From Jaenimonas drosophilae (taxonomy: Eukaryota; Euglenozoa; Kinetoplastea; Trypanosomatida; Trypanosomatidae): DNA of 64,000 nt. Each line of letters starts with the position of its first letter. Positions within the stretch are counted from its first letter, which is position 1. The DNA lies in assembly GCA_030849065.1 (NCBI GenBank), contig JASAON010001660.1, positions 1-64,000 on the forward strand, in the 5' to 3' direction. Position numbers and translations under genes: made by a program. Below the pieces are notes generated by a model. The model was given only the letters and a program-made list of their open reading frames with translations, did not search any database and had not been told where the DNA came from. Positions 49,650 to 59,298 of the stretch are shown here, piece by piece.

Positions 49650-51848
49650 CTCTGTTAGATAAATACAACACGTGTTCCAATCACTGTGAGTAGATACTCA
49701 AAGCCCTACCTATGCTTTGCGTGGAGTGAGAAAAAAAAAAACATGTGTCAGCATGCCTCTCATTCAGAATTCTCGGAAGAGCATTTCCAGTCATACACAC
49801 CGTTAATTCATTTACTTTGGTGAGAGGAGAGAAACCTGCTGAAAATCAAGGCATAACTCTGGATTTTGGGTAAGGGGTGAAGTGACGAAGACCAACGCGT
49901 GGTTATGCGATCTGGGCCCCTTCTTTTGTTGTTGTTTTGTCCGCTGCTGTGAACCAGTGGCCACAGGAAAGTGAGTGGCCGTCCGACTACCCGTAAAAGA
50001 GGTCAGCAGCAAAATCAAGCGTGAGATCACGCAACAAAACAGTTTCTTTTTTTTGGTGTATTTTCTTGGAGTCCTTCATCTTCGGGCCAACCCCCAAGAA
50101 GGGTTCCCCATCCAAGAGCCCCCATCTGTGGGCTACATGACAGTGTTAACAGTTCACAAATGAAGCATAAACGACGCACTGATTTGTTAGTCCATTACTG
50201 CACACAACTTCCTGACATACTCTCGCATCATGGATAGTGCCAGCACATGTATGGTACACCTCTCCACCTCCACCTCACTCCTCCGCATCCACTCCACTCA
50301 TATACGCACGCAATACGTTTAGGAGGACAGACGTCGAGAGAGGAGAAACAGAAGTAGAACGAATAACATTTTCACCCACTGTCGCATATAAAACACATGA
50401 AGGACACAACATCAACCATCATATACATAACCCAAGCGCGCGCACTTCTTAATCGCCTGTTGGGGTATGCCAATTTTTACGTGATGGGGAAGAGCGAGCA
50501 TGGAAGGGTCACCTATTTCATTGACACACAACCACTGACACCCATCACCTTGATACACAAAAACATCCATAACACACAACATAATTGGATTTGGTTGTTT
50601 TGTTTGCATAAAGAAAAAAAGAAGCGAAGAAATGTGCTTGCAAATGTGTATCACGGGTCAGACCGCAGAATTCTACGCCGGAAGAGCGTAGGGAGGTGTT
50701 GGAGTGGTAGGGTGGGGTGGGAGGGTGGGGAGCACGAGCATGCCTCAACCGAGATGAGTCCAAGAATTGCTCGAGGACATCATACACGAAGAAGCAAACA
50801 GGAGAGAAAACAAGAAACAAACTTATACGGGAGGGGAGGATTGGCGGAGTGCAGGTGGCATGACAAGTAGAATGAACTACAATTGTCTTTCTGGGGGCGA
50901 ATGAAAGTTCTGCCATGTAGAGAGGTAGGGTGTGTAGAAGAAGGAATGGATCTCTGGAATCGTACATCAACATCAGCAAGAGGAAAAATGCGAACGTACG
51001 GAGGGTGGGGCGGAAAAAGAGAGTGGGGAGGGCTTGGTCAATCGATGCGGATCGGCGACAATGTAGCGCAAGAGATGAATGCAGCAATACATATAACAGT
51101 AAAAACAAGGATGCCACATCACCTCTCCACTACCTGGAGCTTGTGCGTGTTGCAAGGAGAGAAGAATGAGGGTATGGAGCCCTCCCCACTCACAGACGCC
51201 ACGTACACAGAGGTAGGTCCACCGACCGCTGAATTCGAACGGACGACAACACAAAAGTGGCCAGTCTGTGTTTCTCCAGACAATCAGACCAGCAAGCGGT
51301 TGATGACGAATCCACATCTCAATTGCGAGTGTTGTGTGATGAATCAGGAGTTTCCAAGAAAAAAACAACAAAAAAAATGTGGTGGCGCACAAGAACATGA
51401 CGCATTGAATAAAGTCGCTCCTATACCCGTACACACACACAACTCACGCTCGTTCAGCTTCAAACAACAGCCAACAGCAGCAATACAGGTGGGGAGAGAG
51501 TAGAGGAGATACGCATAGAAGGAAGCCGCGTCTCATTCACCGTGAAGTGTGGGTGCTCCAGTAAGGAGCGACACAGCATGTGGCAGTGACGGGCTCTTAC
51601 AAGGCATGCTCATTGCTTCTTCTTCATTCGTTTTCCATCATTTGTGATTATTTTTTTTCATCAACGTGCATGTCTGTAACGCCGTAAGGGAGAAAAAACG
51701 GGGTGGAGGAAAAAGAGTAGAAGGGGATGGGGAGTGGGTGGATCTGAGTACATCCATTACGATCCAAAATACACCACATGGCATCGGAGACAGCTACCAT
51801 GAAGAGAGGGCAACAACAAAAAAAAGCAGCATCGTTTTCCTCACTGAC
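49650..51848 (-). other. 2.2 kb non-coding: 3' UTR of the Ser-rich protein gene
   Basis: A long stretch between the p47 gene and the Ser-rich gene, with the p47 acceptor tract near 49715-49745. The largest frames on either strand (for example 50545-51117 and 50973-51440 on the minus strand, 50883-51503 on the plus) start with non-ATG codons or read pyrimidine/purine-biased sequence, and none has a known domain. I see no RNA gene. Confidence 0.5.
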
Positions 51849-54800
51849 TCATGTCGTGACTTCTGATGCCGTGGCTGGCCGCCATCGCTCCATGGCACTG
51901 ATCTCCGATGACCAACGCTGAAGGTCAACGGCCTGGTCCAGTTCATCTCCGAGGGACCAGCAGTGAAGGAGTCGTGTTATGGGCTCTTGATCCACCATGT
52001 TTCCATCATCTACAGCACCAAGCGGATGAGTAAGAGGAGCACTCTCAGACAAGGTGCAAATAAATCGATGCGGTCGTGCAGTACATTTACGCGCGAGAAG
52101 CGATTCTGGACGCGATTGCAGAGATGAAGTGGAGCGTACGCTCTCCTTCTCATGCTCTAGACCCCCAGCATTGCCCACAGCCGTTCCGATGGACTGATTT
52201 ATACCTGCCCAGTGAGAAGTCATCGGCTGACGCCGCGAGGGACTTTGGAGGAGATCGACTGGCATCATTGCCGTACGTAGTACTGACTTGTTACGGTAAG
52301 CCATACCTTCACCCATCACTGTTTCCAGCAGCACCTTGTGTTCCAGTGGGTCGTAGTTGGGTGAGGTAGGCGCGAAGGTTCCACTGACGTGAGAAGTGCG
52401 TCCGACACTGCTGTAACAGACATGTGGCACACACTGAGAAGGAGAGGACACACGACTGCGCTCGTCTTCCCCGCTTACACTTGGCAGTGGTCCGGAAAAG
52501 TTGTTGGCAATGGCCTCCTGCGCAGGGAATAGAACTTGGCCATCACCGAGTGAGGTGGTGGAAACAACCTGCGGCTGAGCAGTCTGGGGTGGAGAGGCGT
52601 AGAAGGATCCATCCCGGCTCAGCGCGAGGTCCGTCATGGCAGCCGCCAGTGATAATGCCCGCTGATGGCTGATGCGGTCTTTCATCATGGATCGCATCGG
52701 TGGTGAGGAGCAGCGCCGGCTGCTCGACATGGTAGAGTCGGCGTCAGCTGAACCCGCCACTGCGGCAGCGTTGGTGGAGCTCGATGGCTCCTCCTTTCCT
52801 TGCGACCCACCCATATCATTGAAGCGTTCTGCAGTAGAGCCCATTTGTGTGGCATCATGGAAGTCCGTCAGGGTAACATCGGCAACCGCATCCACAACAT
52901 CATCCACTGACAGAAAGTGGCAGTCGTGGAGGACATCCTTCAAGCATCCCACCTCCACCGTTGGACGACTGTGGTGGGAGCTGGACGTCTTGTGAGTGAA
53001 GTGCTTCTCACTCGTTGAGAAGGGGCAGCCCAGCAACCCGCGAGAGTTGGCGGTGGAGAAGTGCTTGATGTAGTTGCCGCACACCTTCTCACGGGGTTCT
53101 ACGGAGCCCACCATGGCCGTGTGAGCCTTGAGATTCTTCATGCTGAGAAGGTGATTGCGGTGCTGCACAAGCTGCTCGCGACGGCAGAGCTGCTCTTCCT
53201 CCGTCTGAAGCTGGGCCACCAACTCAGAGAGAGGCGAGGTGGTGGGGGCAGGGCAGAGAGAGCGCAGCTCCATCCCAGGCATAGCCCAGCACGCACACCG
53301 ACTTGACGGGCCACTGTGGCTGTCAATGCTCTGCTCCGACGGGGCGGCTCCGTTGTTGTTGTGGGCGGCGTTGTGCGGCACCAAGGGCGAGGCGCTACCC
53401 CGAAGGGAGGCAGATCGCCCCTCCCCCGCGGTGCTTGGCCGTGGTGGCCTGAGAGGGGAGAAGGAGCCACTGCATGGGCGCGCGCCGGCGTGGGTCTCAG
53501 ACGAGGTGGCGGGGAGGCGCCAGTCAAACTCATCTGTGGGTGGTCGAGGGGAGCAGTGGCTTCCTTCGTCGCTGTGGGTAGTTGCGATGCATCCAACAGA
53601 GGTGGCGGAGAAGGACCGCGGACGGTACGGTGTGGCGGCAAAGGGATCGCTGGTATACGAAATGGAGGCTGACCCAGGGGTGTTGTGTTGCGGCTGGCAG
53701 CGCAGACTGCTGGCACGATCGCGGAAGGAGATGGTCCGCTGGCCAAATGCATTGGCCGGAGTTGATTCCTCTCCCGTCAAACTATTCCTCTTCTGGCATG
53801 GCCTTATTACGTGGCTGGTATTGTGGCTGGTGTAGGTGGTGGTACGACGTCCTTGGACAACGCGAGCAATGCCATCGGCGTCATCCAGCTCCGTGGCGTG
53901 GATTGCGGCAACTGGATGCAGTAAGAGATTAGGATCCAGTTTGGTATTCATGCTGGTGGTGGTAGTGGTAGCGAGGGATTGGCCCTTGGAGGTGGTGGAG
54001 GTAGCCGTGAGGGGCAAGCATGAGTGCGAGTCCTCGGAGATGAATGGGGCTTCTTTCGACATCTCCAACAGCGGCAACATGGGGCCTTCAGCCTCGTCCA
54101 CCTGTGTCAGCCCGCCATTCGGCTGTGCCATAGATTCCTTTTCATCACCAAAGAGCTCGCCCGTGGCGGAGTTCTCCGCCTGCGCAGTACTTGCCCGTCC
54201 CGAAGAACGAATACCGCTGCGGATCGTTTTTAATGTGGGTCGTTGTGTAGAGAGGCTCTTACGTCCGGCACTAACCGAGCTCGCACTCAATACACCTGAA
54301 CGAATAACAACACCTTCATCCTCTTCTTCCTCTTCTTCCTCCTCCAGCTCGGACTCCGAGACGTTGGTGGAAGGCGTGGTGGTAAAGGATAACATCGAAG
54401 CCTTGTCGAGGACGCCAGATGTCGGGGTCGGACATGAGGAGCAGCTTCGCGGCCGCATCATCCATCTTCCGTAGAGGTGATTTGAGAAGCTCGTGTTAGA
54501 CGATGGAACGTGCTGGCGTGTGCTGTCTCGACGCCGACGAGGGCGGTCGGGGTGTCGGTGATGCCGCCCGCCGTGTTCGCGGAGGACGGGGCGAGGGGCG
54601 TTTGGGTTGAGTGTGTCCTCGAGTGGCTCGGTGCTCTGGCTCACTGTAACACAAAGGGCAACACCAAAGAAGGAGTCGCGGTGCAGTACGTCTGCCTCGT
54701 CAAGACTGCTGAGAGTTGCGGCCCCCATTGCTCCACTAACGTGGGCTGGAGTCCGATTAAGGCTAACTAACAGATAGTTCGAGAGGGGCGACCCTGCGGA

Positions 54801-54923
54801 CATGGCTTGAGGGGTATCCATCACGTCCTGTGTCGCGATATGTGTCTGCTCCAATCCACCTCGTGGTACCATCTCCATGGTACACGGAACTTCGCCACAT
54901 GGGTCCGAAGTAAGGTGCAGCAT
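51849..54923 (-). CDS. Large Ser/Thr-rich disordered protein, unknown function
   Basis: A 1024-residue protein rich in Ser, Thr, Pro, Arg and His, with most of its length predicted to be disordered. An acidic run occurs near 190 (SELEEEEEEEEDEG), and one short coiled-coil-like segment near 565-600 (LSELVAQLQTEEEQLCRREQ). Several TP/SP sites suggest phosphorylation. No catalytic or known binding domain. ATG 54923 is the first in frame after a small upstream ATG frame (see the uORF entry). Confidence 0.75.
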   Translation of the reverse strand: MLHLTSDPCGEVPCTMEMVPRGGLEQTHIATQDVMDTPQAMSAGSPLSNYLLVSLNRTPAHVSGAMGAATLSSLDEADVLHRDSFFGVALCVTVSQSTEPLEDTLNPNAPRPVLREHGGRHHRHPDRPRRRRDSTRQHVPSSNTSFSNHLYGRWMMRPRSCSSCPTPTSGVLDKASMLSFTTTPSTNVSESELEEEEEEEEDEGVVIRSGVLSASSVSAGRKSLSTQRPTLKTIRSGIRSSGRASTAQAENSATGELFGDEKESMAQPNGGLTQVDEAEGPMLPLLEMSKEAPFISEDSHSCLPLTATSTTSKGQSLATTTTTSMNTKLDPNLLLHPVAAIHATELDDADGIARVVQGRRTTTYTSHNTSHVIRPCQKRNSLTGEESTPANAFGQRTISFRDRASSLRCQPQHNTPGSASISYTSDPFAATPYRPRSFSATSVGCIATTHSDEGSHCSPRPPTDEFDWRLPATSSETHAGARPCSGSFSPLRPPRPSTAGEGRSASLRGSASPLVPHNAAHNNNGAAPSEQSIDSHSGPSSRCACWAMPGMELRSLCPAPTTSPLSELVAQLQTEEEQLCRREQLVQHRNHLLSMKNLKAHTAMVGSVEPREKVCGNYIKHFSTANSRGLLGCPFSTSEKHFTHKTSSSHHSRPTVEVGCLKDVLHDCHFLSVDDVVDAVADVTLTDFHDATQMGSTAERFNDMGGSQGKEEPSSSTNAAAVAGSADADSTMSSSRRCSSPPMRSMMKDRISHQRALSLAAAMTDLALSRDGSFYASPPQTAQPQVVSTTSLGDGQVLFPAQEAIANNFSGPLPSVSGEDERSRVSSPSQCVPHVCYSSVGRTSHVSGTFAPTSPNYDPLEHKVLLETVMGEGMAYRNKSVLRTAMMPVDLLQSPSRRQPMTSHWAGINQSIGTAVGNAGGLEHEKESVRSTSSLQSRPESLLARKCTARPHRFICTLSESAPLTHPLGAVDDGNMVDQEPITRLLHCWSLGDELDQAVDLQRWSSEISAMERWRPATASEVTT

Positions 54924-55665
54924 GGCTCACAGCTACCGGATAACCACCTCGGTAGGCTCTTGCGGAATGCACATACAGCAATGTGCTTGCGTGGAACTCC
55001 ACAACACAGTGGAGCACCCGACACAAAAGAAAGAGAGAAAGGTAGCTTCAGAGAACACAAAGAGTGAAAGATACTTTGCCGTGTACTCAACCAAAGATGT
55101 GTTTACGCACAGCAGTGTGTGGCACAAATCGGTGTGGACTTGTCTCAAGACACACACACCCGAACCTGTGAACGTGTGACTTGTGCTGAGTCTTGGTGGT
55201 GAGGACGCTTTTTTTTTTCACTGTTGTGTGAAGCCGAATTCTTTGTTTCCTAATGGGCTGAAAGAATGGAGCAATTCGACAGCAAACGACGATGTTTTGT
55301 TGTCTTGATTGACGTTGTGAGCTGCGAGTTGTTCACGAAGTATGCACAGGTCTTTTTCACCAAAAACAACGCTGGTCTGTGGCTTCTACGATGTTTGTCT
55401 GAGTTCTGATCAATAGATCCACGAGCTAAAAATGAGATAAATGATGACGTACTACTGAAGCTTCAGCACCTGCGCAATGAAGGTGTTCACATCTATCATC
55501 AACAGCACAAAGATGACAGGCAAAAGTTATAGAGAAAAAGAGCACAAGTACAACTCATCCAGATGGAAATGGTAGATGCAACACCATCACCATTGTTGGT
55601 GTGTACGTCTATATGATATATCGATAGCAGGACAACAAGAAAGAAATACGCCAAAATCGTTCATG
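54924..55665 (-). other. Intergenic, Ser-rich protein to coiled-coil gene
   Basis: About 740 nt. The left part holds the C/T-rich splice region and a 13-codon uORF of the Ser-rich gene; the rest is 3' UTR. A T run lies on the plus strand at 55210-55219. No other gene seen. Confidence 0.55.
54933..54974 (-). promoter_or_regulatory. Possible 13-codon uORF of the Ser-rich gene
   Basis: An ATG at 54974 opens MCIPQEPTEVVIR and stops at TAG 54933-54935, 9 nt before the main ATG at 54923. It counts only if the mature mRNA begins upstream of it, at an AG after the C/T-rich tract near 55040. A nearer AG between the two ATGs has a poor tract. Confidence 0.35.
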
Positions 55666-56406
55666 TTATGAATCCCTAACGGCAACCGCAACGATTGTGG
55701 GATAGATGGCGCAAAGGAGGTCCTTTTCGGTGGATGTCAGGTGAGTTGCTGGTTCGGAGCCGTGCGGAGAAGCAAGTAGTTCTTCTGCGTACATGATCAA
55801 AGCAGCACACGTCGAAGTACTACGAACAGTGCCTTCACCTGCTTCACTGGATACAGGAACATCAGTGTCGGGTCGAATAGCTTCTAACCTTCGTTGCCTT
55901 GTGCGAAGGTTCTGGATTAGTACGGCTGCTGAAGAGCTAATCCACCTCCAGTCGTCTGACTGCCTCAATGCAATGGACGGCTTCTCATTGTGCAGTAGCC
56001 AACGTATTACTCTGCATGTTGCAGGCATCCTAGTGGTACTGTCGGCAAACCCGTGAGCCTGCTGCATCAATGAAGTGATGTGATTCATTGCTGAGTGAAT
56101 TGTGTTTCGGTGAGTCAAGACGTTAGACAAACGATTGCACACGCTCTGGTGTTCCTTGTGGCAATGTGTACGCTTCACTGCACAATGACGTCTTCTGTGC
56201 TGAAGTACGGTGAGTGTGTGGTGGGCCGCGACGCATTCATGTTGCGCATCCATGCAATCGTCACGAGCCTTGGTCAATGCGTCGGATTGTTGTTCGCAGG
56301 CCTGCTTTACCTCCTCCAACTTGGCCTTGCGTCTCTCCGCGTCGGCCTGCGACCGCTGCAGCTCCGAAAGGAAGGTGGTCAAGCTACTTTCGTCTGTTAG
56401 GTCCAT
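55666..56406 (-). CDS. Coiled-coil protein, unknown function
   Basis: A 246-residue protein. Residues about 8-110 form a charged coiled coil (LSELQRSQADAERRKAKLEE) with several Cys and His (HRRRHCAVKRTHCHKEHQ). A second helical part follows, and the tail ends IYPTIVAVAVRDS. No enzymatic motif and no family recognised. ATG 56406 is the first in frame. It may be cytoskeletal or a complex subunit. Confidence 0.75.
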   Translation of the reverse strand: MDLTDESSLTTFLSELQRSQADAERRKAKLEEVKQACEQQSDALTKARDDCMDAQHECVAAHHTLTVLQHRRRHCAVKRTHCHKEHQSVCNRLSNVLTHRNTIHSAMNHITSLMQQAHGFADSTTRMPATCRVIRWLLHNEKPSIALRQSDDWRWISSSAAVLIQNLRTRQRRLEAIRPDTDVPVSSEAGEGTVRSTSTCAALIMYAEELLASPHGSEPATHLTSTEKDLLCAIYPTIVAVAVRDS

Positions 56407-56627
56407 TCATGCCACGAAACGCCAACAATAAAACACGTGTCTCTATGCAAATACGAGAAAAAGAAGCGGAAGTGAAAGAAGATGCGAGACAAATATGCCC
56501 CTTCATTTCTATTTGCGCGGGGTATTGGTCTACGACGGCCATACAGCAGAGCACAAAGAACTTTGAGCAGAGTATCGAATCAATGAAAGATTCTCTCTAC
56601 ATACATTGCGATCCGACCCCCTCTGTC

Positions 56628-57704
56628 CTAGGCAGGGTGCAGGATAGAGCAGTCGGATCGCTTCAGGTGCTCCTTGTCGAGCAACGAGTACAGCATCGCT
56701 CGGAGCGTCTTGCGAACGTGAGCAGAGGGCTCAGGTGCAATTTCAGGATAGCGTGAAGAAGAGGTAGCCTTGTCCGTGATGGCGGCACGTGTCGCTGATG
56801 TGGCAGCGGTACCAACTGATGGCCTCTTGGGGTGAAGTATATGAGACGCAGCAGTTTCCGCACAATGCGTTGTGGTATACACAGGTGCCGTAGATTCCTT
56901 CGCGGTGCTCTCGCTAGCGGCAGCAATTGGCTTCGGTCCATAGCCGCAGAGACACTGCTTGGGCCGATTGTCGGGAATGGCGGCGGCCGGGGTGCGCGAT
57001 GGACGCTCAAGCAGTCGAGCAGGAAAGAAGGGGCAGTTCTCCGCCAAGTGGAAAGGGCAGCGTTGGCTCCCCATCCAGTCAATCTTGTTGCTCGACACCG
57101 CCTCCTGAACCACCACCACAATGGGCTTGAAGTGTGGTATATCCATATCCAGAGCATCCATGAGCTCCTCGGCGTAGAGGAATCGTCGACGAATGCTCTC
57201 CGCCTCCATCAGCTTTGTCTGAGCGTACCGCGTCCAGCATGGAATACCCTCAAGAGCAAAGAGTCGTGCCAATGTGATGCGTCGCTCACTCTCCCAATGG
57301 GCTAACAAAAAGCGTTTCTCTTCCTCCTCCAGCACCAACTGGCATAGTTGCTCCGTCACCGTCCACACATTCCATCTAATCTGACTCGCCTCACTACGTT
57401 CCTCCCGATCCTCCTTTTCCTGCTTGAAGTTTCGGAAGAGTTCCATGCTTTCTCGGTAGGTCCTCTCCATGCGTAGGATGTCTACATAGCCGTCGTGCTC
57501 CTCCGACTCGAGAGCAGTGCGCCCCTTTCCTTGGCCTTTCATGAGTTGTTTCATGCGCTGCGCCGCGGCACGCTTCTCAGCATCCGCCGCCGCCGCGTTG
57601 ACGTCCATCGTACTCAGCATATCCGGCTGCTCACTCATGCTTGTTCGAGCATTGGATTCTGCCAAGGAAGGAAGGAAGTGAGCGTTCTTTCGAAACGCTC
57701 CCAT
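56628..57704 (-). CDS. Protein with C-terminal Cys/His cluster, unknown function
   Basis: A 358-residue protein from ATG 57704. The N-terminal part is helical and charged (DAEKRAAAQRMKQLMKGQGK; MERTYRESMELFRNFKQEKE), a long helix-rich segment follows, and then a short Cys-containing patch (RCPFHLAENCPFF, KQCLCGYGP) that could bind a metal. The tail is Ala/Ser/Thr-rich. The frame begins 13 codons earlier only from TTG. No family recognised. Confidence 0.7.
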   Translation of the reverse strand: MGAFRKNAHFLPSLAESNARTSMSEQPDMLSTMDVNAAAADAEKRAAAQRMKQLMKGQGKGRTALESEEHDGYVDILRMERTYRESMELFRNFKQEKEDREERSEASQIRWNVWTVTEQLCQLVLEEEEKRFLLAHWESERRITLARLFALEGIPCWTRYAQTKLMEAESIRRRFLYAEELMDALDMDIPHFKPIVVVVQEAVSSNKIDWMGSQRCPFHLAENCPFFPARLLERPSRTPAAAIPDNRPKQCLCGYGPKPIAAASESTAKESTAPVYTTTHCAETAASHILHPKRPSVGTAATSATRAAITDKATSSSRYPEIAPEPSAHVRKTLRAMLYSLLDKEHLKRSDCSILHPA

Positions 57705-57967
57705 CGGTGTGTGATGACTATAAGGATGATTGTTGTTGCTCAATGAGATAAAATGAGCCCGAGAGTGGGAGATTTATCAGGCGCAATATTGTTGTCGTGG
57801 CACCTCACGTCAACCCAACAAAGCGCTTGATGGAGCTACAAAAAGATGATCGGGTAAGAAAAGGAGAAGAAGAAGAATGAGCATCGGAGTTCTCCACAAC
57901 ACACTCAGTCAACGTTAATGTGTATGCCACTAGCAGACTTCACTCTTGGATGTGTAGAGGTTGTTGT

Positions 57968-58885
57968 TCAGCCCAACATTGTCGCGACAAAGTCATCCAC
58001 GGTGATATCTTCACCCTGAGTGCCCTTCGAAGCACTTTCTCTCCCACCCACATGAAGGAAGGATCGAAGCCCATTCAGATGCTCCCTTGACAGTTCCCGA
58101 CGAAGAAAACGAGCACCAATTGCCTCCAAGTCCGCACGTCTACAGGAGAGGGTGTAGGTGAGGACATGCGGCACCGAAGCAGAAGCCAGTTCGGGATGTT
58201 GTGCCTTGAGCATGTCGGCAAAGATGCGTTCAAAGGTGCCTTGCAGTAAACTACGATCAACGAAGGAGGAGCCACGAGTGGATGCGGCTCTCAGTGCAGG
58301 TGATGTCTCCTTATCTCCTGCGTGTGGTGATGAAGGGCTGCCTTCATGACCAAAGAAGAACTCCTCTGTTGGTGGGGCGGGGGAGGCGGTGTAGGTGGAG
58401 GGAGCCTTGGTCGGTGCTGCAGATGGCCTCGATGCCCTTCGATGTTGACGAATGCTTGAGACGTCCACCTCTGTGTTTGCACGGTACATGGATGTCTGCT
58501 GAAACAAGTGGTCCATCATGGCGTAGAGCTCGTTGAGGGTTGCCCCTTGTAGACTTGCCTCTTGCATGGAGTTGATGTTCCATGGACGGTGCGTCGCGGA
58601 TTCGTACGCGTGGCGTACGGCATAGGAAGAGAGGAGTGGTGATTCTCCAGTTTGTGCCGTGCATGGCGCAGGAGTTGTTGATGATGATGTTGCCTCCCGA
58701 GGAACAGGAAGCGGAAAGAGTGTCTGGAGCATTGGCCGCAAATGCGATGTGTGTACGCGTCCTTCATCCTTTTGATCCCACGTGGCAAAGAGCAGCGCAG
58801 CATGCTGCTTCTTCCACGCGCACATCAAGGATGGAATATTGCACTCTACTGCTGCATAGGTGTTTTCATAACAGGTTGAAGACAT
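57968..58885 (-). CDS. Degenerate EF-hand-like protein
   Basis: A 305-residue protein with two helix-loop-helix stretches resembling EF-hands. At the N-terminus FATWDQKDEGRVHTSHLR has an Asp-rich loop but lacks Glu at position 12. At the C-terminus GQGEDITVDDFVATML has a loop with most Asp/Glu positions missing. The middle is Ser/Pro-rich and disordered. Calcium binding is doubtful. Such proteins are frequent in trypanosomatid flagella, but no localisation can be inferred. ATG 58885 is the first in frame. Confidence 0.65.
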   Translation of the reverse strand: MSSTCYENTYAAVECNIPSLMCAWKKQHAALLFATWDQKDEGRVHTSHLRPMLQTLFPLPVPREATSSSTTPAPCTAQTGESPLLSSYAVRHAYESATHRPWNINSMQEASLQGATLNELYAMMDHLFQQTSMYRANTEVDVSSIRQHRRASRPSAAPTKAPSTYTASPAPPTEEFFFGHEGSPSSPHAGDKETSPALRAASTRGSSFVDRSLLQGTFERIFADMLKAQHPELASASVPHVLTYTLSCRRADLEAIGARFLRRELSREHLNGLRSFLHVGGRESASKGTQGEDITVDDFVATMLG

Positions 58886-59298
58886 CTACTCCCCTCTGTG
58901 GCGCAACGCCAGAGTACAAAAATCAATAAAGGTGTGAATGTTTGTGTGTAAAAATCTATGCGGAATACATCCGTGCTACACAAGTGTCATTTTTTAGACA
59001 GATATAGAAGAAAGAAGAATAGCAGATTGCAACGACTGACACAGAACAGTACATGTCCACGTAAATCTCTTGGACAGGGCATATAGGCTTGCCTAACCTA
59101 CAACACAATGATTATGTCCGTCTGATTAGAGCTGACTTCAGTACCCGGGGGGTTGGGGCGGGGAGGTACAAGTGGAAGAGGTGAGGACACACACACACAC
59201 AGTCTTCTACTTCAGCCTTCACGTTTATGTACTCTAAGCTTCCCTCGGCACGAGCATTGATGTTGGCCAGACTCGGTATTGTGGCACATGCACATTGC
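58886..59298 (-). other. Intergenic, Nup133-like to EF-hand-like gene
   Basis: About 410 nt with 3' UTR of the nucleoporin gene and a short CA-repeat on the plus strand near 59190-59202. No gene seen. Confidence 0.6.

Noticed and set aside
50545..51117. 190-codon minus-strand frame in the same gap
   Set aside because: First codon is GTG and much of it is Leu/Phe/Ser from pyrimidine-rich DNA; no domain.
50973..51440. 155-codon minus-strand frame rich in Cys and Trp
   Set aside because: Overlaps another frame, lacks an acceptor-like tract before its first ATG and has no recognisable motif; could be revisited with ribosome data.
50883..51503. 206-codon plus-strand frame in the 2.2 kb gap
   Set aside because: Starts with a non-ATG codon, is on the wrong strand for this unit and reflects purine-rich sequence opposite pyrimidine tracts.
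59150..59215. C/G-rich run and CA repeat
   Set aside because: Too short to be a meaningful tandem repeat or structural element.
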